DNA of 5,467 nt, taken from Acidimicrobiaceae bacterium (GTDB lineage Bacteria; Actinomycetota; Acidimicrobiia; Acidimicrobiales; UBA8190). How positions within the stretch are numbered: the stretch's first letter is position 1; every line of letters starts with the position of its first letter. The stretch covers positions 3,920 to 9,386 of the forward strand of contig DMNK01000132.1 of NCBI GenBank assembly GCA_003453695.1, read 5' to 3'. The position numbers and the translations under genes are program-made. The notes beneath the pieces were generated by a model. The model made no database searches, was not told the origin of the DNA, and was given only the letters and a program-made list of their open reading frames with translations. Shown one piece after another: positions 1 through 5,467 of the stretch.

Positions 1-1418
1 ACCACTGGTCGTTCCTGCTCGGGGAGATCGCCCTCTACTCCTTCGTCATCCTCGTTCTCACCGGCATCTTCCTGTCGCTCTTCTACAACCCGTCCACGGC
101 CGAGGTGATCTACCACGGCGCCTACGCGCCGCTGCGGGGACTTCGGGTGTCCGCCGCCTACGCCTCGACCGTCGACATCTCCTTCGGCGTGCGCAGTGGG
201 CTGGTGATCCGCCAGATGCACCACTGGGCCGCCGATGTCTTCGTGGGCTCCATCGCCGTGCACATGTGCCGCATCTTCTTCACGGGCGCCTTCCGCAAGC
301 CCCGGGAGCTCAACTGGATCGTCGGTGTCACCCTGCTCATGCTGGCCATCATCAACGGGTTCATCGGGTACTCACTGCCCGACGACCTGGTGTCGGGCAC
401 CGGCATCCGCCTGGCCTTCTCGTTCGTCCTGTCCATGCCGCTCGTGGGCACCTACCTGGCCTTCTTCGTCTTCGGCGGCAACTGGCCGGGGGACGGCAGC
501 ATCATCCCGAGGTTCTTCATCCTCCACGTGCTGGTGCTGCCCCTCGTCATCATCGGGCTGATCGGCGCCCACCTCTACCTGCTCGTCCGGCAGAAGCACA
601 CCCAGTTCCCGGGCAAGGGCCGCAGCGAGCGCAATGTGGTGGGGACCCCCTTCTATCCGGGCTTCCTCGCCAAGACGACGGGCTTTCTGTTCATGATCGG
701 CGGGGTGCTGTGGGCGCTCGGGGGGTTGGCCCAGATCAACCCCATCTGGCAGTTCGGCCCCTACCAGCCCTACCAGATCAGTTACGCCGTGCAGCCCGAC
801 TGGTACATGGGCTGGTTGGACGGGGCGCTGCGCATCTTCCCCAGCTGGGAGTTCGTGGGCTTCGGCCACACCATTCCCTTCGAGGTGTTTCTGCCCACCA
901 TCATCTTCCCCGGGATCACCTTCACCATCTTCTGGCTCTGGCCCTTCATCGAGGCCTGGCTGACCGGCGACCGAGCCGAGCACCAGTTGCTCGACCGTCC
1001 CCGGGACCGTCCCCTTCGCACCGCCCTCGGGGCGGGGGCGCTGGCCTTCTACTTCACGCTGTTCTCGGCCAGCTCCACCGACGTGCTGGCCAACTTCTTC
1101 CAGATCTCGCTCAACAGCGTCCTGTGGTTCTTCCGCTTCGCCGTGCTCGTCGTGCCCATCATCACCTTCTTCGTGACCTGGCGGCTGTGCCTCGACATCG
1201 CCGGCACCCAGGGCGCCGGGCGCCGCAAGCGCGCCAATGTCGTGGTCCGCTCCGCCGAGGGCGAGTACGAAGCGGAGAAGAGCGCCGACCGGCCCGGCGA
1301 CGGGTACCACGAGCTCGAGCCGGCGCCGGTGCCCGCCTTCATCGAGGTGAGCGGCCGCCCCGAGGCGGTGGGCGTGGGCGACGCCTCGGGGATCCGTCGC
1401 ATCCCCCGCCGCGTCTGA
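1..1418 (+). CDS. qcrB: Cytochrome bc1 complex cytochrome b subunit (QcrB), 5'-partial
   Basis: Membrane subunit of the menaquinol:cytochrome c reductase, which oxidises menaquinol and passes electrons through haems bL and bH. The reading frame is open from base 3 to the TGA at 1416-1418, giving 471 visible residues. Roughly 60-80 N-terminal residues before helix A are outside the window, judging by family length. Helix A is at visible residues 8-27. The haem-ligand histidines are H73 and H87 in helix B (14 apart, bases 219-221 and 261-263), and H175 and H190 in helix D (15 apart, bases 525-527 and 570-572). The Qo-site motif is PDWY at 265-268 instead of the canonical PEWY, as is usual in actinobacteria. 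Other family signatures are GAFRKPRELNW, SLPDDL, HTQFPG and LDRPRD. Further hydrophobic helices lie near 226-244, 292-316, 340-356 and 373-396. A charged tail of about 70 residues follows. The genes upstream are probably qcrC and qcrA, but this is inferred from other actinobacteria and is not visible. Identity is secure. Confidence 0.97.
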   Translation, partial: HWSFLLGEIALYSFVILVLTGIFLSLFYNPSTAEVIYHGAYAPLRGLRVSAAYASTVDISFGVRSGLVIRQMHHWAADVFVGSIAVHMCRIFFTGAFRKPRELNWIVGVTLLMLAIINGFIGYSLPDDLVSGTGIRLAFSFVLSMPLVGTYLAFFVFGGNWPGDGSIIPRFFILHVLVLPLVIIGLIGAHLYLLVRQKHTQFPGKGRSERNVVGTPFYPGFLAKTTGFLFMIGGVLWALGGLAQINPIWQFGPYQPYQISYAVQPDWYMGWLDGALRIFPSWEFVGFGHTIPFEVFLPTIIFPGITFTIFWLWPFIEAWLTGDRAEHQLLDRPRDRPLRTALGAGALAFYFTLFSASSTDVLANFFQISLNSVLWFFRFAVLVVPIITFFVTWRLCLDIAGTQGAGRRKRANVVVRSAEGEYEAEKSADRPGDGYHELEPAPVPAFIEVSGRPEAVGVGDASGIRRIPRRV

Positions 1419-1443
1419 GCGCAGCTCCCGCCCGCCCGGCTGC

Positions 1444-1460
1444 CGGGGCCGACGGCCCCG
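1444..1460. terminator. GC-rich hairpin after qcrB, possible terminator
   Basis: A perfect 7-bp stem, CGGGGCC / GGCCCCG, encloses a 3-base GAC loop 26 bases beyond the qcrB stop codon. No T-tract follows, so it is not a canonical intrinsic terminator. Such stems without a U-tail are common after genes in high-GC actinobacteria, and this one could work in either direction between the convergent genes. The role is inferred from position and symmetry alone. Confidence 0.35.
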
Positions 1461-1524
1461 AAGTGGTTCGCCTGGCCCAGCTCATGTTCCGCTCATTCGG
1501 CAAGGACCTGGCCGAGGAGCAGCG

Positions 1525-1538
1525 GGCGCTGTGGCGCC
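1525..1538. terminator. Second small hairpin, near the glycosyltransferase stop
   Basis: GGCGC / GCGCC forms a perfect 5-bp stem around a TGTG loop, 16 bases beyond the glycosyltransferase stop codon on the minus strand. It is a weak candidate for the 3' end of that transcript. In sequence this GC-rich a 5-bp stem can arise by chance, so confidence is low. Confidence 0.2.
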
Positions 1539-1553
1539 GCCCGGGGTGCGCCG

Positions 1554-2966
1554 CTAGGCGTGCAGCGCTGTGGCCAGGTCCAGGTACTGGGTGAGAAAGC
1601 GCGGGGCCAGGTAGTCCTGCGCCACGCGCTGGTGGGCGGCCGCACCCAGGCGCGCTCGGGCCTCCGGATCGGCGAGCAGCTCCTTGACGGCCGTGGCCAG
1701 GGCGGCGGTGTCGGTGGGGTCGTCGACGATGCGGCCCGACACCCCGTCGTCGATCTGGTCCTGGATCCCGCCCACCCTGCTGCCGACCACGGCCCGGCGC
1801 TTCCACATCGCTTCGGCCACCGTGAGGCCGAAGCCTTCGGCCAGGCTCTTCTGCACGACGACGTCGGCACGTCGTTGCAGGGCGTTCACGACGGCGGCGT
1901 TCTCCTCCACGTCGGCCAGGGGCAGGCAGGCGATGTGGACCCGGCGCCTCGACGTCGCTGGCAGCGACCGCCAGGCCTCGACGAGGTCTTCGAGCACACC
2001 CGATTGCTCGGGGTCGTCGGCGACGCCGTCGGGAGCGGGTCCGGCCAGGATGAGCTCGGCGTCACCGTCGTCGGAGAGCCCGGAGGCGAACCCCTCCATG
2101 ACCCGGGCGTGGTCCTTGAGCGGGTCCCACCGGGAGATCTGCGTCACCACGGGCGCGTCGGCGGGGACGGGCCGGTCCTCGACCATGACAGCGCCCCGCT
2201 CGACGGCACCAGGCGTCCCGTCCCGGCGCGTGAAGGCGGCGGCGCTGACGTCGTCGTCGGGGACGACGCCCGACCGGGCCAGGATGGCCCGCACCGTGGC
2301 CGGGGGAAGGTCCTGGTTCTTCGGCGAGAAGACGTCGATGCAGGGCGGGATGACGGCGACGTCCTTGGCGTCCAGCCCCTCCCAGGCGTAGCAAGCGCGG
2401 GAGAACACCTGACGCATGGTGGCCGTGACATAGGGATGCAGGAACTGCCAGGCGGCACGGGTCTCGGGGTTGGGGACGTCGGACCCCACGTGGCAGCCCC
2501 ACACCACCCGGGCGCCCGCATCCCGCACGGCCGGGGCGAGGCCGAGGGTCTGCACATCGTGGAGCACCACCACGTCGTCCGGGGACACGAGCGCGCACAG
2601 GTGGGCGGCTTCTCGGGCGAGGGTGTCCTCGTAGGCGGCGCGCTCGGCACCACCCAGGCCGCCGCCGTCACCGTTCTCGCCGTGGAGCAGGTGATGGAGG
2701 CGCTTGGTCACCGTGAAGAAGGCCTCGTCACCGTCGATCGACAGCCAGCGAGCGTCGATCTGTCCGCCTCGCAGGTACCCGAGCACCGACTGCAGCAGCT
2801 CGGCCACTCCGCCACCGGTGGCCGTCGAGTTCACGTGCCAAAAGGCGCGGCCCTCCAAGCTCCATCGGGCGAAGGCCACGGCCTCGGCGAAGTCCTCCGC
2901 CTGGCGCCATCCGACGGTGGAGTCGAAGCGGTCGACCGGGAGCGCGCACAGCGCCACCTCGTGCAC
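1554..2966 (-). CDS. GT4-type retaining glycosyltransferase, trehalose synthase (TreT)-like
   Basis: Predicted cytoplasmic enzyme of 470 residues with the two-Rossmann GT-B layout. The N-terminal domain carries the sugar-acceptor motif HVNSTATGGGVAELL (residues 44-58), typical of trehalose glycosyltransferring synthases and related trehalose-phosphorylase-type enzymes. The C-terminal domain has the donor-nucleotide segment QISRWDPLKD (276-285, R279 and K284) and the EX7E element E377/E385 within SLAEGFGLTVAEA. TreT joins a nucleotide-activated glucose to glucose to make trehalose; that substrate is inferred here. A GTG start at 2964-2966 is chosen because GAGGAGGA lies 5 bases upstream (core AGGAGG) and the protein then begins directly with the first strand. 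A longer GTG-initiated form from 3023 would add 19 Gly-rich residues and has no comparable ribosome site. The segment at about 214-270, joining the two domains, is polar and variable. There are no signal peptide or membrane segments. The family is clear; the exact donor and acceptor are not. Confidence 0.88.
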   Translation of the reverse strand: MHEVALCALPVDRFDSTVGWRQAEDFAEAVAFARWSLEGRAFWHVNSTATGGGVAELLQSVLGYLRGGQIDARWLSIDGDEAFFTVTKRLHHLLHGENGDGGGLGGAERAAYEDTLAREAAHLCALVSPDDVVVLHDVQTLGLAPAVRDAGARVVWGCHVGSDVPNPETRAAWQFLHPYVTATMRQVFSRACYAWEGLDAKDVAVIPPCIDVFSPKNQDLPPATVRAILARSGVVPDDDVSAAAFTRRDGTPGAVERGAVMVEDRPVPADAPVVTQISRWDPLKDHARVMEGFASGLSDDGDAELILAGPAPDGVADDPEQSGVLEDLVEAWRSLPATSRRRVHIACLPLADVEENAAVVNALQRRADVVVQKSLAEGFGLTVAEAMWKRRAVVGSRVGGIQDQIDDGVSGRIVDDPTDTAALATAVKELLADPEARARLGAAAHQRVAQDYLAPRFLTQYLDLATALHA

Positions 2967-2970
2967 TGGA

Positions 2971-2978
2971 TCCTCCTC
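2971..2978 (-). promoter_or_regulatory. Ribosome binding site of the glycosyltransferase gene
   Basis: On the minus strand this reads GAGGAGGA. Its AGGAGG core is separated by 5 bases from the GTG at 2964-2966. It decides the start in favour of the 470-residue form over the GTG 57 bases further upstream, which is preceded by a sequence with little anti-SD complementarity. Confidence 0.75.
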
Positions 2979-3186
2979 GCCGTTGGTCGCCGGGTAGGTA
3001 CCCCCCTCGCCACCGTGCGACACGAAGCGCCGTGCTCCACCGCCATTGCCGCCTCGACCCGTGATGTCGCCTCACCGCTCTCACCAGGGGCGGCGTGGGG
3101 CAAGGACGGCTCGGCCCGGGTGCAAGACTCCACGACCGACAGTTGCCCCAAGAACGGGTGGGAAGGCGCCCCGGACACGGTCGACG
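2979..3186. promoter_or_regulatory. Divergent intergenic region, presumed promoters
   Basis: This is the space between the ribosome binding sites of the divergent glycosyltransferase (-) and acetyltransferase (+) genes, so promoters for both should lie here. I see no convincing -10/-35 pair on either strand. The only local symmetry is a small imperfect inverted repeat, GGGTAGGTACCC (2992-3003). Open frames crossing this stretch on either strand encode low-complexity Arg/Pro/Gly-rich peptides and are not credible N-terminal extensions of the flanking genes. Confidence 0.4.
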
Positions 3187-3192
3187 AGGAGG
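3187..3192 (+). promoter_or_regulatory. Ribosome binding site of the acetyltransferase gene
   Basis: A perfect AGGAGG is followed by a 6-base spacer and the ATG at 3199-3201. It sets this ATG as the start rather than the TTG at 3046, which would add 51 Arg/Pro-rich residues. Confidence 0.8.
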
Positions 3193-3198
3193 CGACGC

Positions 3199-4068
3199 AT
3201 GGTAGAGCCGTGGAAGGTGCGTCCCATGGACGTCGCCGACGTCGAGGCCGTCATGGCCGTCGTGGATGCGGCCAACGCCGAGGCCGCCCGAAAGCGCGGG
3301 GAGTCGCCCCGTCCACGCCCTCCCGATCAGGTGGCGCTCACCCGACAAGGGCACGTGCGATTCGTGGAGCGCGACGCACCCGGTGCCTGGGTGGCCGAGA
3401 GCAGCGGCATGGTGATCGGTGTCGCCGAGTCCATCCGCCGGGGCGACTTCTGGGGGTTGTCCATGCTGTTCACCGACCCGCGCTCGCAGAGCCAGGGGGT
3501 GGGCCGCATCCTCCTCGAGGCGTCGTCCGCCTACGGATCGGGCGCCACCATGCGCATGATCCAGTCCTCATCGGATCCCCGGGCCATGCGGCTCTACTCC
3601 ATGGCCGGGCTCGAGATGCACCCCTCGGCGGGGTTGAGCGGGTCCCCTGACCGGCGAGCCATCCCCCGCCGCCTGGGCGGCCGATCCGCAGACGCCTCGG
3701 ACCTCGACCTGGTGGCGGCCACAGAGGCGTCGATCGGGAGGTCGCGCACCGAGGACGTGGAATCGGTCCTGCAGGCGGGCAACCGCCTCGACGTCGTCGA
3801 CGACGGGAGAGGGCGGGGCTGGATGCTCTGGCACCCTGGGCGCCTGGTCATGCTCGGGGCCACCGACGCCGAGACCGCCTCGACGCTGTTGTGGCGGTAC
3901 CTGGCGGGCGCCGAGGGTGAGGTCTCCGTCTACGGGCTCACCGCCGCCCAGAACTGGGCCTTCGCCGTGGGGCATGCCGCCCGGGTGACGGTCGAGGTGA
4001 CCGGCGCAATGTTCGTGGACGGCATGGACGTCCCCGGGCCCTGGATCCCCTCGGGCTGGTACTTCTAG
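3199..4068 (+). CDS. GNAT-family N-acetyltransferase, probable tandem-GNAT protein
   Basis: Predicted cytoplasmic 289-residue protein that would transfer an acetyl group from acetyl-CoA to an unidentified amine. The N-terminal GNAT domain covers about residues 5-145. VRPMDVADVEAV opens the first strand and helix, WVAESSGMVIGVAES (64-78) forms the central strands, and the acetyl-CoA pyrophosphate loop is SQSQGVGRILLEAS (96-109), matching Q/R-x-x-G-x-G/A. DPRAMRLYSMAGLEM (126-140) is the usual motif-B helix with the aromatic residue near the CoA thiol. Residues about 163-289 look like a second, degenerate GNAT fold: it has strand-rich segments (WMLWHPGRLVMLG and VSVYGLTAAQNWA) but no Q-x-x-G-x-G/A loop. 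The protein ends in a PWIPSGWYF tail like those seen in other actinobacterial GNATs. The start is set by AGGAGG 6 bases upstream of the ATG. It is divergent from the glycosyltransferase and convergent with ctaF. The substrate cannot be read from the sequence. Confidence 0.88.
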   Translation: MVEPWKVRPMDVADVEAVMAVVDAANAEAARKRGESPRPRPPDQVALTRQGHVRFVERDAPGAWVAESSGMVIGVAESIRRGDFWGLSMLFTDPRSQSQGVGRILLEASSAYGSGATMRMIQSSSDPRAMRLYSMAGLEMHPSAGLSGSPDRRAIPRRLGGRSADASDLDLVAATEASIGRSRTEDVESVLQAGNRLDVVDDGRGRGWMLWHPGRLVMLGATDAETASTLLWRYLAGAEGEVSVYGLTAAQNWAFAVGHAARVTVEVTGAMFVDGMDVPGPWIPSGWYF

Positions 4069-4072
4069 CTCC

Positions 4073-4092
4073 CCGGGGACGCCGCCTCCCGG
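4073..4092. terminator. Hairpin between the convergent acetyltransferase and ctaF genes
   Basis: CCGGG (4073-4077) pairs with CCCGG (4088-4092), with a G-T pair extending the stem and an 8-base loop. It fills most of the 28-base gap between two facing stop codons, so a shared bidirectional terminator is plausible. It has no T-tract and only 5-6 bp, so this is a positional inference. Confidence 0.35.
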
Positions 4093-4096
4093 CTGG

Positions 4097-4510
4097 TCAG
4101 ACGGCGCCACCTCGGCGGCTCTCCACCGTCACGCCCACAGCGGCGGCGATGACGAGGGCGAAACCCGGGAAGAGCAGCCACAGGCCGAACACCACGGCCA
4201 GCACGACCAGGAACAGGCCCATGCCGAGCACGAAGGGCCACACACTGGAGTCCGGGAAGCTTCCGATCACGCCCGCCCCGTCCTCGATGGAGGCATCGGT
4301 GCGGTCCTCGGGTCGCGGCTTCATCCGCCTCGACCACCAGAAGTAGTAGCCGCCGGGGAGCAGGCCGAGCAGCACCGTGCCGATGAGCATCACGGTGCCG
4401 CTCTGCTCGGGCCCCAGGCTGAGGTAGTGGTAGCCCCAGAACCAGTAGATGGCGTCCACGACCGAGAAGAAGACGGCCACCCCGATGAGGAAGAGCGCTT
4501 CGATGCGCAC
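4097..4510 (-). CDS. ctaF: Cytochrome c oxidase subunit IV, actinobacterial type (CtaF)
   Basis: Small membrane subunit of the aa3-type cytochrome c oxidase, 137 residues, close to the usual length of actinobacterial CtaF. It binds no cofactor and is thought to help structure the oxidase within the supercomplex. Four hydrophobic segments are visible at about residues 4-24, 38-58, 91-113 and 114-128. Between the second and third is the family signature RRMKPRPEDRTDASIEDGAG (61-80), followed by GSFPDSSVWPF. The GTG start at 4508-4510 gives the typical M-R-I-E-A N-terminus. It lies 13 bases after the ctaD stop, with a purine-rich GAGAGGGGG in the gap. An ATG at 4585 would give a longer protein with an Arg-rich leader overlapping the end of ctaD by 62 bases, and is unlikely. 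Tight spacing implies co-transcription and perhaps translational coupling with ctaD. Confidence 0.93.
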   Translation of the reverse strand: MRIEALFLIGVAVFFSVVDAIYWFWGYHYLSLGPEQSGTVMLIGTVLLGLLPGGYYFWWSRRMKPRPEDRTDASIEDGAGVIGSFPDSSVWPFVLGMGLFLVVLAVVFGLWLLFPGFALVIAAAVGVTVESRRGGAV

Positions 4511-4514
4511 CGGG

Positions 4515-4523
4515 CCCCCTCTC
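4515..4523 (-). promoter_or_regulatory. Ribosome binding site of ctaF
   Basis: On the minus strand GAGAGGGGG begins immediately after the ctaD TGA and ends 4 bases before the GTG start of ctaF. Its match to the anti-SD sequence is imperfect, but position and purine content support it, and it favours the GTG over the upstream ATG inside ctaD. Confidence 0.55.

Positions 4524-5467
<944 letters not shown>

Larger units (their letters stand above)
1419..1553. other. Convergent intergenic spacer, qcrB / glycosyltransferase
   Basis: These 135 bases lie between the stop codons of two convergent genes. They hold two short GC-rich hairpins, listed separately, and no T-run. A plus-strand frame reads through from about 1463 (GTG) or 1484 (ATG) to a TGA at 1592-1594. 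It would give a helix-prone, charged peptide of about 37-44 residues, but it has no ribosome binding site and runs into the antisense of the glycosyltransferase gene. I do not call it a gene. Confidence 0.6.

Noticed and set aside
372..1310. A 312-codon minus-strand frame inside qcrB.
   Set aside because: Antisense to qcrB, with a Gly/Glu/Asp/His-rich composition and no recognisable domain.
266..1594. A 442-codon plus-strand frame overlapping qcrB.
   Set aside because: The translation is Arg/Pro/His-rich and has no family features, while the overlapping frame encodes intact cytochrome b. It is a shadow of qcrB codon bias.
2992..3003. A small inverted repeat GGGTAGGTACCC considered as an operator.
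   Set aside because: Only about 4 bp of stem with no second copy and no recognisable promoter nearby, so it is not supported as a regulatory site.
3046..3198. A 51-residue N-terminal extension of the acetyltransferase from a TTG at 3046.
   Set aside because: The extension is Arg/Pro-rich with no homology-like features, and a perfect AGGAGG sits 6 bases before ATG 3199.
1560..3650. A 696-codon plus-strand open frame covering the glycosyltransferase gene and part of the acetyltransferase gene.
   Set aside because: It is antisense to a clearly recognised glycosyltransferase and out of frame with the acetyltransferase. Its translation is low-complexity Gly/Arg/His/Val-rich without any domain. 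Long antisense frames are expected in GC-rich coding DNA.

Overview
The window is high-GC DNA from an actinomycete-type bacterium. The best fit is Actinomycetota, perhaps an Acidimicrobiia-like lineage. The phylum rests on the actinobacterial form of the bc1 cytochrome b (PDWY in place of PEWY, HTQFPG and LDRPRD motifs), the actinobacteria-specific oxidase subunit CtaF, and the IRSERP/FHHP ending of the CtaD protein. The class-level guess is inference only. Five protein genes are visible, two of them cut by the window edges.

Layout: qcrB (1-1418, +, 5' end missing) encodes the cytochrome b subunit of the menaquinol:cytochrome c reductase. A 135-base spacer with two small GC-rich hairpins separates it from a convergent retaining GT4-type glycosyltransferase of the trehalose-synthase (TreT) type (1554-2966, -). 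A 232-base spacer follows, from which the glycosyltransferase and a GNAT acetyltransferase (3199-4068, +) diverge. The acetyltransferase runs tail-to-tail, with only 28 bases between, into ctaF (4097-4510, -). ctaF is the second gene of a tight ctaD-ctaF unit (ctaD 4524-5467, -, 5' end missing), which encodes oxidase subunits IV and I.

Working together: QcrB carries electrons from menaquinol through two b haems, and CtaD with CtaF belongs to the aa3-type oxidase that ends the chain. In actinobacteria these complexes form a bc1-aa3 supercomplex, so the two ends of the window belong to one process. The two central genes are not respiratory by sequence and sit as a divergent pair between the respiratory blocks. 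No functional link is shown by the sequence.

Three start codons were set from Shine-Dalgarno (SD) spacing and family N-termini: GTG 2966 for the glycosyltransferase, ATG 3199 for the acetyltransferase and GTG 4510 for ctaF. I found no RNA gene, insertion sequence, CRISPR array, phage gene or convincing new system. The window looks like ordinary chromosomal core-metabolism DNA with an unusual gene order.
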